Below are positions 25,178-36,839 of a DNA stretch of 64,000 bases, in pieces. The stretch lies in the NCBI GenBank assembly GCA_021234155.1, contig JAJEKV010000032.1, forward strand, positions 3,415,835 to 3,479,834, in the 5' to 3' direction. The notes beneath the pieces are model-generated. The model searched no databases. It was not told where the DNA came from and saw nothing but the letters and a program-made list of their open reading frames with translations. The stretch's first letter is position 1, and the number at the start of each line of letters is the position of its first letter. Both the position numbers and the translations under genes were made by a program. Origin of the DNA: Isoetes taiwanensis. Its lineage: Eukaryota > Streptophyta > Lycopodiopsida > Isoetales > Isoetaceae.

Positions 25178-27597
25178 TTTTGTCTCCAAGGTTTCTGACC
25201 TCGGACGCTTTCAAAGATAAAGGTGACAAAACATACCTGCTATGAGTAGAAAAAATAACCGGCAAGGATTTGGAAGCCGCTCAAAGCATATTTTATGTGC
25301 AGTTAAAAGTAATTAATGTGATTGCACAAAAAGATCTTTGAGTAAAATAAACTCCGTTTTCAATTAAGGGAAGCAATGCTATAATTGGAACAGACTTTCT
25401 TAAATTTTGTAGAGACCCAAAGATTTAGGTCCTATATTACAAAGAAAATAAAACAAACAGATGGAAGAAGCAACTAAAAGAAAGACTCCACTTTGAAGCC
25501 TCCTCTCGATGCTTTTGAAATAGAACTCTGGCCAATTGAGAAATTCTAAAAGTTAAAGGCCATTCTTTCAGACATACATGCGAAAGTACACCACATTGCT
25601 CATAAGTGCTGCACATAATTCCTTTGGACAGTAAGCATTTTTGGAAGATATAATAATAGAATGAAACAAAGTTCTCGCTTTGAAATTTCTTTCCAGGCCG
25701 ATTTGTTATTTAGTCCCGGCGGCTAAAAGACACACCTGGACAGAAGGAAAATAGAAGATAAAAGATTTGGAAACACCAATTCGCTTTTACCCAAGCTAAA
25801 TTATACAAAAGATTTGCAAACAGATATTCCTTTCAAAGCAGAAATGCAAATGCTATCAATTTAGATTCTAACTGAGAAACATTCGCATGTACATAGGCTT
25901 TTTCCGCAAGAAAGAAACAAACAAGCAAAGTGTGATGGTGGAATAGATGCTCTCTTTATATAAGAACTCAAATCTATAACCTCAGCAGGTGCTGTAAACA
26001 ACGATCCACTTCCTCGGCTTCTTCCTTGAAGAGACCAACAGCATCAACACCAAGAGGTGCTGTATTTTCCAGACATGTATCACTTTGATCTCCGCCATAG
26101 CCAAGCTCCAAGTCATCCTGTTAGGGTTTGAAAAGGCATGAAGGGTTCCTTCAAAAATGCTAAGTTCTGCATCCAAAGACGTGTTGGTATTTTTTTACAA
26201 GGCTATTAATCAAATGCTGAGGAATTTGGAGATTATAAACACACATACCTTTATATTAGGCATTAAACAAATGGCTTTGGAATATTCGATTATAACCATG
26301 TGACTTAATTCTAACAAGGTTAGCTAAAACCTATATTAAAACAATTTCGAAACCTACAAGTACACAATGGCTATAATGAAGCATTCCTATACAGAATATT
26401 TGCAAATAACCCTATGGTGCCGCAACATCGATATTCTCTTAATCTCCTTGCATGTCTACATGGAATGACGTTAAAGAAAAGTTCATTAAAAGGTATCAAG
26501 AAGAGTTCCTCATATCGAGAATGGGAAGGAAATTGATTGAACTTTAAACTAGGAAGAAGGATATTATCCTCAACAATTTGTTTTATTTGATACTTTGATA
26601 GCCGCGTAAATGTAACCGAAGCCGCATGAATCCGGGACATTGTTGAATGGTCTATAAATGGTTTCCCTTCTAAAGCGAAAGAAAGATTGAGCAGAAAATC
26701 CTTCTACTTTAAATCGTGCGCTTAAAAGAGTCAAGCCGTGATTAATATGGTTCTAGGTGCTAAAAGGCAGATGAACTAGGAAGCAAGATAATAATAATGT
26801 GCAAGCAAGGATTTGATTCCTACAAGAATGGAAGATGAAGGAATAGCATTTGAAACAAATTCTAAACTTATTTTGGTAATGTTCATGAGCATGTAGATTT
26901 GAGCAACGAAAATATAGACAAAGAAGGGACACTAGATGAAAACCCCTATGGAGATGTTGTTGTTGGAAAGCACATGATGACATAAATTAAATGAAATAAA
27001 TCTAGAAATACGAAGATACCAAAGCGTGAGTAATATTACCACCAAAGATATTGGAGAGGACCATTTTGAAAATGGTGCAAACGTGGTGATATTGGGCTAA
27101 TTGAAAAAGAAACTTGCACTCAAGCAATTGAAAAGCATGTTACGTATGATGAAAATTTCGCATCACATGTTAAGTAACGGTTATGAAATTGAGGAAAATA
27201 GCTCTAATCCCAAAGAATTCCAAAGAGAAAAATTCATGGGCAAATGGAAAGCGTGCCCATCATCAATAGATTATTTTCGTGAAAAGTGCCCCAAAGTTAA
27301 TGTCACAACCTCATATTGTTAAGAACTTAATCACAGAAAATGCAAAACAAGTATGACGTGGAGAATGTTAAAGATATTTATCTTGAGCAATCCAAGTTCA
27401 CAAATCCATTCATATGGACAAATTTCATGAAATCAGGCCATATAGACCAACAAGGAAACTTTATAGATGATTTCTTGACAAAAAATATGCTTATTCGCTA
27501 TGGCACCTTTGCCTTAACAAGAACCAAACCCAAAGTAAAAAATCAAACATTCCATTAGAGTGATGGAACCGTGTCCTCATCAAAGTTTGGGGAAATA

Positions 27598-28145
27598 TGT
27601 TAGCTTCACCCTTTGAATGCATTACTAGGCACTATGGCTATTAAATTTGAAGACATCTACCACATTGGTCCATACCATCAAATGTTATTCTATATTCTAT
27701 TGGTCCATGTCGCTGATCTCCCACATCATTGCCATGTCATCATCGATCCATGGAAAAGGTACAAAGAAGAAACACAAAACTACCTCTTTAGTCCAGCGCC
27801 CGGCGTTACATCATCAATCGCCATGTCATTGCCACCTAGGCCATTCTTGTTTATAACAGGCATTTTACATGACTAAAGGACTGCGTATGGAGGAGAGAGA
27901 TCATTAGTTGAAGACCAGATCATGTGGGTGTTCTTATAATCTTGTCAATTTCCAATAAAGAAGTGCCAGCTTGAGTATCTTTGTGATGTTCTTGTAATGT
28001 AAGTGTGGATGTAAGTAAAAGCTTTGATTATCTTAATTCGGGTGAGAGGCAGAAAGTTAAGTGTCTAGCTTTTAGGCCGATGAAGGCTCTCTAGCCAAGT
28101 CCAAGGTCTTGAATTCTGTCTTGAAAGGGAGATTTTCCCTTAACA
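27598..28145 (+). repeat. 3' LTR of the non-autonomous element
   Basis: About 548 bp, TGTTAGCTTC...CCCTTAACA, similar along its length to the LTR at 24598. The TATA-like TTTATAA is at 27850-27856 and AATAAA at 27954-27959. Confidence 0.8.
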
Positions 28146-28214
28146 GTGCTCCATGGTCTCTCGAGGCCCAAGAGAGCATCAGACAAATAATAATAATTAT
28201 TATTATAATGGTCC

Positions 28215-29067
28215 ATGATCTCTAATGATGAATATGAGAGTACTGGATGCAAGGTGGTTGCGGACAAGGGTGTCTGCCAATGCTTTCAATTGGATGATCA
28301 GCATCTACAAACATTGTTTGATGTAGCAGACCAGGAGGAGGATAATGATGGTGACGAGGAAGACAGTGTAGATCCTCTATTGAAGAAGGATATTACCTTT
28401 CAGCTGCTGATTAAAGAGAAGGGCCCCTTAAATAAGAATGGTTTTTCAAGGGAAATGGCAAGTTACCTCGTTGAGGCATTCACTCCTTTGGATATGACTT
28501 GTTGCAAACTTCATGTTTGAGGTTACATGGAAAGGGGGCCAATAAAGACCGGGCAGAAATTTTCAAAGCCGAGCACGATGACCAAAATTTTAAGGACTTT
28601 TTAGAAATATTCTTTTCACAGGTGGCTTTGAAATGTACATATAGGTGTCCTCTACCTCCCTTGAATCTTCCTCCTAAAGATCCGGTGATCATCGGCCCAC
28701 AAATAATCGTAGTGGTATTGCTAATGAGGCAACTGCTAATAAATGGAAGCCAAACGCCGCAGCAGCTTGTCGGAGTCCCATTTTTCGGATATGGAAGTTG
28801 CTTAAGAATCCGACCCAAAGTATCACAGAAAAATTTGTAACTATTGAATCAGAGTGGGAAGAGAAAGCCCAGTCTGATGTGGAGGACCATGAGGTTAGCA
28901 AAACCCTCCTTGACATAGGGACAATTGTTGAAACTTTAGAGAATCTAAAAAATGGAGTCGATATATCTGACAGAGCACAGAAAGTTTAGAAGGGAGTAGT
29001 GGATCCACTTAAGGACCAACTCGAAGACGAAGACATCAATGTAGATGCTGAAAAACGGTCAGAGTGA
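28215..29067 (+). pseudogene. Unidentified protein family, copy 1 (fragment)
   Basis: An acidic 101-codon open frame (28215-28520) is followed in other frames by further coding-like sequence to about 29067, including FKDFLEIFFSQVALK (about 28590-28635) and EWEEKAQSDVEDHEV (about 28852-28896). The first frame matches the gene split at 46.9/51.7 kb. Shared features are DEEY/NDEY near the start, a run of Asp/Glu, then DPLL, KEK-x-PLNKNGF, MA-x-YLVEAF and LHV. Conservation between two copies shows that this was a real protein. I do not recognise the family; it may be a host gene or an ORF of an unknown element. Frameshifts near 28520 and 28790 indicate decay. It begins only about 70 bp after the LTR ending at 28145. 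Confidence 0.55.
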
Positions 29068-30505
29068 GATGTTCCTTAACGCACCTCCGGAACGCACCAA
29101 GCGTTCAATTACTTGTTACTTAAACTCTTGTTATTATTATTGAAGATTCCAAGCACGTGCAGCTCGGAAGTGGATTCCACCTTTGTTGTGGCACACCCTT
29201 AGCTGGGACTTCCTTTAAAAGCAATCTGCCAGCGCAGGGCCCCAAATGCACATCTCGTGCCTAGGCACCATGTTTGCTAACCAGAAAGCACGCTCGACAA
29301 GGTTTTGAAGCCTGAGGATGCACAATTTTAAAAATGCATACTCAAATCTAAATCCATCATATATGGGCATCTTTGGTCATTGCAATGCTTTGCTTTTAGA
29401 GATTCACGCCATGATTTGCTTGAGAGAATCTGTTTTCTGGTGAACAACAGTAGTTGAAATGACGCTTCTGCATTAGCAGCCTCTGAACAATGTTTACTTA
29501 TTTTTGCTTGGTTTTGAACTCTTGCGTCCACCTCGCAGGTAATAAGATACTTGTTTTCTTATCTTAATGGGGTTCTGTGTAAGATCTTTCCTAAGAAGAC
29601 TACCCACAGAGCACAGTTCAAATAAGAGTCGTTGGAGTCAAACAATAAGTAAACATATCCTCGTCCATACTTAAAGGAGATGCTAGATGAAGCATTCAAA
29701 TTATCTAGGGTCGGGGTCTGGGCATCTATGGTGTGCCAAAATATTAAGAAAATTCGGAGGTGTTGCCTGGTATGCAAGAAGAATTGCTGACAATATGGGA
29801 CCAAAGCGATTATGTTTAGTTGTCTAGTCCAAGAGACAAGGCAAGTAAATCTGTGTTCATGAAGAACATGGGGATGATGCACTTCAGTGCTTCTTTAATT
29901 AGACTCAAGCACTTAATCCACCTCCTTATCTTAGAGTTCTTCTTTTCTCAGTTTGCATAGGATTTGCATCCGTTTCACTAATCGCTTTACAACAAACACG
30001 ATTTTTCGGGCTACAAACAAATTCCAAAACCCCAAGATTTCGTGGAAGTCAGTCTTCCAAAACACTTCAATTCATATCCGGAGATCAAGAATTCGTCACC
30101 GGAATTTACGTTTTTGAAAAGTCATCTCGCAGCTCTTCCTATTGGTAGTAATTTGTATATACTGGAATAATCTTTCATCGAAAACTCAAATTTTCTAAGG
30201 CAAAACGCAGAGCACAAAAAACTCTAGCTATCCAGCCGTCCACATATTTTTACCTGTGATTCAAGCGACCGAAACCCGCTGCTTCAGCTGAAATTTATCA
30301 CGCTGGTCTCCCTTTCTAAAGGATTTCCGTGAGCAAAAACAACAGATTTTCAAGTTGGTTTCGGGTTTCCATTGTTCCATTTTTCCAAAGACTATATACT
30401 CTTTCTTCATCTATTGATCTCAACTCGTTGATGAGAAATGCAAAGCAAAGCTTTGCAACCTAATTTTAAGATGGATTCCATATGTGATACTCATTCGAAT
30501 CACCT
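29068..30505. other. Unassigned sequence
   Basis: Minus-strand open readings of 67 and 107 codons (29531-29328 and 29882-29559) are the only notable frames, and neither shows a family motif. No LTR ends or repeats were recognised. Confidence 0.35.
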
Positions 30506-30890
30506 GATTCAAGCATTTACATGTCGGGCCTTGGCAGATGGGCATCCGTGAAGGGGAAACCATTGTTATTTCTTCTTTCTACTTGGAGATACGCCTATAA
30601 AGGTGGTAGAGATTGTACCTTAGAGGCCGCAATTTTGATTTATGCATTTGAACACTCTGCATTGTGTGTCTATAAGGTGAAAGAGCCTCGGCACTTGCTT
30701 CTGCACTTGGAGGCATCAAAGATTGGATTCAAACATTTGCATGTTGTAGGCACGACATGGGTCCTCAGAAGAGATCATTGCCACTATTCATCCGGGGAGA
30801 CAAAGCATCTATTAGGTGGTGAGAGGGTTGCACTAGAGGCCGCGACTTGAATTCCTCGTGATTTGGACACTCTTGACGGGTGTCTTGTTA
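30506..30890 (+). repeat. Diverged tandem duplication, about 215-220 bp per unit
   Basis: Unit 1 starts at GATTCAAGCATTT (30506) and unit 2 at GATTCAAACATTT (30726). Both carry GGTGGT (30602 and 30815), an AGAGGCCGC block, and a closing ACACTCT. A 109-codon open frame runs through most of both units but has no recognised motif. Confidence 0.6.
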
Positions 30891-32003
30891 AAGGAATCTA
30901 TCTATTGTCACCTTCCTTAACATTCATCATACAATTTAATCAAACGCCACATACATATCCGCTGCTGTGGTTTAAGCATCAATTAAATTACTAAATTGAG
31001 AAACTTACATACTACCATTCATCATAGCCATTAATTTAGTAAAGTCTAAATTAGAACTCTCCATTGATGCTAAAGCTACATCCAAAGTTTCCATGAAATG
31101 TTTGAAGAGTATGTCATCTACTTAATTAGTTTCCTCGAAGGTATAAGACAGAGAAATCAACAATGTAAGAGAATGTAAGAAAGGGCAAAACTTGCCCTTC
31201 AAGAAGGATTGTAAGCATTTAGGTTTTCATTCCTCGGCTGCAAATCCTTCTTTACACCTGGGTAAGGTGGCCGACATTCTCGATGGATGCCATAAAACAA
31301 GTGATAAGGTTCCGCTTCCCGTGACCGACGCTTCTCTCCTCGGGCTTCTCCGTGCCTCCCAAACCGTTTCCTTCAACGAAATTCAAGAGGTTTCATCCTC
31401 CACCGCTGGATTATCGTCTTACACTTCCACCCTCATTCTTTTGTAAGACTTTTATATCCTATATATTTATTTGATATCTAATGCAATTAATACTAACGTG
31501 GTTTTATATATAAAATTGTTCCGCCATCAACCCATGGTCGCGTTATTGAGTAAGGTTTTATTTATTATTCCAAGGTCAAAACCATGGTCATTACTTATTG
31601 TTTAATGGGACATTTTATACTTTCGACGCTTCTAAAAATGATTGCCATAATCTTCGCTGTCTTCGCCCTCAATCGTCGCCGGATGTCGCATTAATGATGT
31701 GGCTTCTATGTTCCGGGTCTAACACCTTATCACTCTCCCCACTTTTGTAAGTTGAGTTACGCTCAACACACAATTGTTTGGGGCTGATGTTTTTATGGGC
31801 AAAGTGCACCTCACGAAAAGCTGTTGTTGAAATGTGTAATATTTGTCTCAAGGCTTCCTACCAAAGGCAAGGAAAATAACGTTGCCATGCTCAGAGGCTG
31901 CCATGCAAAAATCCTGTGCCGTCCTTCTAATGTATATAGTCGTGAATATTTAATTTAACTTCTAGAACAGAGTAAGATTCCGTGGAAAGTCTTCCTTGCA
32001 AGA
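30891..32003. other. Unassigned sequence
   Basis: The stretch contains an 84-codon plus-strand open frame at 31192-31446 with a serine- and leucine-rich, GC-richer composition. It is preceded by an inverted GGGCAAAACTTGCCC motif near 31175-31197. No function can be assigned. Confidence 0.3.
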
Positions 32004-32480
32004 TTATTCGGTCAAAGTTGATGACGATATCCTTGGAAGAATTAGTGCGGGAGTGAGAATATAATGGAGGAGTTTGCAATAGCGGCTTGATCGTGATATA
32101 TACGGACTATGGGCTGAGCAACATTTATAAACATTTGTAAGTTGTAAGATATCATTGTTAGATCTACCGGGTACCTTTGATGATGGCCCAATTAGGGTAA
32201 CCGGGTTGGAGTGATGCAAAGATGCCATGATAAGCCGCCGCTGGAATCTCGGATCAAAGCGGTGGTGGATCATCTTGTATATGTTGAGGTGCTTTGGTAA
32301 AATTGTAAATCTAATTTCATCATCCTCAAAGTTTATCCCGGCCAAGTTGTATCTCTTCAACCCGGTATACAAGCTACGTCGAAAAGATATCATCATAGCG
32401 TATGGAATTGAAGCCTTAAGAAACATGCCGCATTTTCCGTGATAAGGACAAGAGGGAATGAGATTGCGATTTCCTTCCAT
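32004..32480 (-). CDS. 158-codon open frame of unknown function
   Basis: One of the longest uninterrupted frames in the window, on the minus strand with ATG at 32480. I see no signal peptide, domain signature or conserved catalytic motif. It lies 2 kb downstream, in the same orientation, of the gypsy integrase remnant at 34.5-35.8 kb. It could be in the long 3' region that Tat/Athila-type elements carry between integrase and the 3' LTR. A 71-codon plus-strand frame overlaps it, so coding status is uncertain. Confidence 0.25.
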   Translation of the reverse strand: MEGNRNLIPSCPYHGKCGMFLKASIPYAMMISFRRSLYTGLKRYNLAGINFEDDEIRFTILPKHLNIYKMIHHRFDPRFQRRLIMASLHHSNPVTLIGPSSKVPGRSNNDILQLTNVYKCCSAHSPYISRSSRYCKLLHYILTPALILPRISSSTLTE

Positions 32481-34479
32481 TCAAGATGTAGGAATTTGCC
32501 AGCCAAGTGAGATCAAAAGGCCGAGGAGCCGATGAGAATTTGTCAATATAAAGTCAGTGTGCTCTAGTCGAATGATAAAAATTTGGACCTAAATTTTATA
32601 ATCTTCATTGTGTCAATTTTTAAACTCGATGGTTTGAAGTAGGAGTCTTGAACACCTTCAAGATGGGCCTCACTAATCAGCAATCCTTTATCTATAGCCG
32701 GGTAAAACCAATGAGTTGCCTGGTATCATTAGATTTCAAAATGACTAATAATCGCTTTGATCTTTTGCAAAGGAGGTCGGGTTTAAGCCGCTGCTTGATT
32801 CCGCTAAAATGAGCCAAGTAGATGAGGAATAGTAAGAAAGAACATAACCGATAATCACACAATGCCCCCATTCGTGACATAGAACAGGTCTTCATGGTAA
32901 GATCATGGCGATAAATCATAGCGAGAATAAGCTGAACTCTTTCTGATAGATCATCTTTTCCATAAGTTAGAAAAATTGTTGAGCAGTTGATTAAAAGTAA
33001 GGGTCAATATGCACCAATATAATAACTGACAAACTCATAATAATAGTTCGCCCTAAGATCATTTATGCTACCACATGAGTTTGATTGCTTGGATTCATCC
33101 GTACCTTGAGCATCAAATCTTTTGTATTGTTGTACCCCTCAATCTTCTTGCCGCTCTCTTTACTGAGTATCCCTCATTCAAGGTGAAGTAAAGGTTGTAC
33201 TTGAGCTTTGGCGCTGGATTTTTAATTCCATAAGTGGAGCGGAGGTCCATCATTTAATGTATATGTTCCTTGTCAGAAAGTGTAGGGTTTCTTTGTTTGA
33301 AGCTCCCCATATCATCTTTAGATCAACGAGCCAAAGTGTGGAATTTGTTGATGAAGATTTCTGATATCGACTTGCATTTGCCATATTGCTATTGAGTAGA
33401 TCTTGACATTAGCATGAACCTTGAATATTTGGTCTCTACAATATTAAGGCCTGGAGTGTTAAAGCATGAGACGGTTCGTAAAGCTTATAACATCTCAAAC
33501 ACGGATGGGTTAGAACTCTTGTTGTCACGGGCGGGAAACGCTTTCCTAAGGGACATAATTCAATAACATTTGTAGAGATGCATGGCAAAACGGAGTTTCG
33601 TGCATTGTTTCTTTGATATTGCTACATTTGTTTATAATGTTCGACTAGGAGGCCCAAGGATCCTGAATGCCCTGAGTAGCTATGATAATAACATACATGC
33701 CAAATCATCGCTTCCTCAGATATTTATGTAGATCGACAAAAGCTCTTTAAGATAAGTAAAGATTATAGGATAGGATGAAAGTTTTTTCTAACATGTTCTC
33801 TTTTGGTAGAGATGATCCCAAATCACTTTTAAAGATAGATATACATGAAGCTGAATGAACGCTATGGGAAGTCAGCACGCCATAACTCCATTCTCAAGTG
33901 AATATTTATGTGCCTAGTGTAGTAAAGTCAAGCCTCGTGGCAACTTCATAATTATCTATATATTCTCTGCTATCCATTCCTGTCTTAATTTTTAAAACGG
34001 TGAATACACAAATGAGCAACTTGTCAAGCTCTGTGACATGTTTGGGGCCAAAGCATCCAAAGGCTGAAAATTATCAAAAGATATATTAGGATACAAGATT
34101 TGAAACTTATCCGAAACTTTATAGTTGGGCTTGGAATACAGTAAACCGGTATGTTAAGGCTTCCATTGTCAAGCGTTCACTGAAGTTCTAATTTGGCTTC
34201 GAAGCCAGTTTGCTAAGAGGTGTTTGTATCTACTAATTATCTGCCCCCGCCCAAAGCAAAACAATAATTCTGTTGGGTACGAACCAATATAATACATAAC
34301 TTCCATGAAGGTAGTATGGGAAACATTCTGGAATCGATCATTCCACCAATTATACACCTTAGTTGTAGGAAAGGAACCATGAGGGCTTGAAGAGTGCCAT
34401 CTTGAATCTTAAATCTATCAATTTGGAGCAAAAGTCTTGTAGATAACTGTTGGTTATCCCATTTGAACAGTTTTAAAGC
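32481..34479. other. Probable 3' region of a gypsy element, no readable domain
   Basis: This segment lies downstream of the minus-strand integrase remnant. Only short frames occur and no LTR boundary could be fixed. Confidence 0.3.
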
Positions 34480-35765
34480 TTATACTTTTAAGGTTCGAGA
34501 GACATTCTTTGAGCAAAGGCACAACTTTGCGCCGGGTTTTACCATTAACATGTTTGACTTCTTTGTAGGTTTTGAGCTCCGCACCCATTCATCATGGTAG
34601 GCAAAAGGCTTCATCCAAATCTTGTAGCTGAATAGAACCATTTCCTTGATATACTTTATGAATTTGAATGGTCCAAGCCAGCCGACTTTTAATTTTCCGA
34701 TGTTGCTGTTCCTTGAATCGTGATAATAAGACTTTGTCATTGTCTTGGAAATGAAATGATTTTAATTTCTTTGATCTAACCACGCCTTCATCCTGGATAC
34801 TTTGTTGACTCAGATTGATTGGATGTCGCCACCGAGAGCTTCCATTGATATAATCTATTCTCAAGCGAAGTGCACGCTTACTCATCTCTATGGGTGGAAT
34901 ACCAAATTTAAGCTTGGGATAATGAACTCAAATGCAGGATAGCTTCTATTCCATACATGTGAGTTGGAAGGGAGTACATTTGTAATTAGTTTTATACAGT
35001 TCGCAGTTCACAAAACAAATGCAAGTAACTTGAGTCTCTAATCTTTCCTTGATGATTCAATACTTTCTTTAAAATGTTAACCAATATTTTATTGAATGAA
35101 TTCTACTTGTCCATTAAAGACGGGTAGTGTACGCATGGACTTCTGAGAAATTAAGAAATCTTGGTGAGAGCTCTAATGGTATGTCATTTATGAAAATGTA
35201 CACCGCGATCACCGACAAGTTCAATGGGGCATCCAAAGCTGCAATGATTTTGATGGTACATGACTCAAAACACTTCTGTCATTGTGATTAGTCTTTAAGG
35301 GTCTTGGCCTCTCTACCATTTGGTATGCATAACCAGGAGTACTGTAATATATTGAGCCCTGGTTTTCATCAGCCGGGGATCCACAGGCCAACGGGGTCAA
35401 TACCCCATTTTCAAAGGCCCAACGACAAGATAGCCAAGGGCATATGATGTCTTTCTAGGTTTACCAAAGGCGTTGACAACATCACAAAGTGAGGCTCCTT
35501 AGAAGCATCCTGTAGTGCTGGCTACACCAAAATCCCAGCTTTGCAATATCTTTCTGCCTAATTCACCAGCAAAGTGCCCACCACCGTGACCTTCATGTGC
35601 TTCTTGTTTTAGTAGCTCTGAGTTTCAGGAAGCACACACCGACGAGAATATGATCTTTCCTCTTTTTATGCTAACCACTCAGCTATGAGACAAGAGGAGT
35701 TTCAATGAACTCTTTCTTCGGTGACATCTACCTCGTGGGAGGAAGAGTTCCAGAGGTCAAATATT
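34480..35765 (-). mobile_element. Ty3/gypsy integrase remnant, non-chromodomain type
   Basis: On the minus strand, an integrase zinc-finger entry with HEGHGGGHFAGELGRKIL (about 35615-35555) is followed by a catalytic-core remnant. That remnant includes LGPLKMGY, a frameshifted C-P-I-E-L-V/S-D-R-G-V-H-F signature near 35245-35190, and a PVFNGQVEFIQ piece near 35120-35090 (usual NGQ-x-E). The integrase C-terminal region at 34885-34480 shows SKKLKSFHFQDNDKVLLS and GSIQLQDLDEA, typical of Tat/Athila-like gypsy integrases that lack a chromodomain. Several frameshifts are present. Upstream of 35765 the element is cut off by an oppositely oriented gypsy piece. Confidence 0.8.
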
Positions 35766-36175
35766 CCGCTTCTCACTCTCTATATACTTATATCACTTCT
35801 AATGGGACTGAATTCCATGTTCAGTTTATGCTTCCAAACTCCGCTTTTAGAAGTTGTACAAGACAAAGAAAAGATTCGTGAATAAGGATCAACCGATTTA
35901 CTATGCAAGCAAACAAGCTAAATGAGGCCTGAAAAGAAACTATGCTAAATCCATCGAACGGAAGGTTTAGCAATGGTTTTATTGCCTCGTGGTTCCGCAT
36001 TATCTTCTGAATTACTTTTATTTTCTATGTGGATCACCAGCCTTGTTGTATCTAATAAATAAACCTTGTACCATTGTGCCGATTACACCGGGTTGCTCAT
36101 TCTACTGTGAGTTTAATTTTAAAGTGGTTGTTAAACTCTTTGAACTTCATACATACAAGACTGGACACTAAGATT
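35766..36175 (+). mobile_element. Ty3/gypsy RNase H fragment
   Basis: The plus strand carries QPIYYASKQ-like text near 35890, then GLAMV near 35970. A 60-codon open frame (35989-36171) follows with SPALLYLINKPC (usual DHQALLYLINKP) and a CEFNFKVV segment (usual LQEFDF-x-V-x-Y-K-PG). These belong to the RNase H domain of a gypsy polyprotein. It is in the opposite orientation to the integrase immediately to the left, so two different elements, or an inversion, meet near 35765. It ends before the LTR fragment at 36233. Confidence 0.75.
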
Positions 36176-36232
36176 AACTAATCCAAGTAACTCCTAACGG
36201 AATATATATGATGATCTACCCGATAAGTTAAC

Positions 36233-36530
36233 TTATTTAGAGTAAATGCCATCCCACCATGATGCTCTATTTATAAACAAGAATGGCCTAGGTGGCAAAT
36301 GAGACATGGCGTTGATGATGTGGCACATGACATGACTAAGGTAGTTTTTTAGTGTTTCTTCTTTGTGCCTTTTTCCCATGGATCGCATGACATGGCAAAA
36401 TGATGGGAGGATCACCACATGGACCAATAGGGAATGCAATAACATTTTACGATGTAACCCATGCTAATAATGATAGTGTTCAAATTTACACAAGTAGTGC
36501 CACTTTTATCCAAAGGGTGGAAACTTCAAT
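36233..36530 (-). repeat. Fragment of the LTR family seen at 24598 and 27598
   Basis: The reverse complement matches the first half of those LTRs. Shared blocks include CCACCCTTTG near the start, the CCATGGAAAAAGG-like and AAGAAACAC stretch, GGCCATTCTTGTTTATAA and GGCATTTAC. The copy stops near the TATA region. Confidence 0.75.
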
Positions 36531-36839
36531 GCCATGAACAAAGCTATTTACAACTTTAACAAAAAGAGCTGAGTATCAACAAATTCTATTGATAGTGGTC
36601 CTAAAGCCATTGGGTGGCATCTCAGAAGGAAGATAGAAAACAAAAGAGCTTTAATTCCAAACTATCTCTCGATGTGGGCTTATTCCTGCGCAAAGATGTG
36701 GAAACATGATTCGCTTCAACTTGCCTCGGCTCCTCATTTTACATAAGCCGCTCTTCTACCCTGTAGATCTTAGCCCATTCCTGGGCTTCCAATTTTTAGC
36801 TTATGAGACCCTCGTTTCCGTGATTCAGCCAAAGAGGGC

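Larger units (their letters stand above)
24598..28145 (+). mobile_element. LTR element with paired LTRs and no recognisable pol (non-autonomous)
   Basis: Two direct LTRs, 24598-25177 and 27598-28145, begin TGTT and end AACA. They flank a 2.4-kb interior. A purine-rich tract (AAAGTTTGGGGAAATA, 27582-27597) lies directly before the second LTR and sets the orientation as plus. The interior contains only short readings, for example 73 and 72 codons at 27101-27322 and 27340-27558, which are lysine-rich without protease, integrase or reverse-transcriptase motifs. No tRNA-type primer site follows the first LTR. Flanking pentamers (AGACA before, GTGCT after) do not match, so no target-site duplication is visible. 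The LTRs differ by many indels, which points to an old insertion. It is probably a LARD-like element mobilised in trans. Confidence 0.75.

Noticed and set aside
28187-28206. 20-bp AT palindrome (ATAATAATAATTATTATTAT)
   Set aside because: Simple trinucleotide-repeat sequence that is self-complementary by composition; no sign of function.
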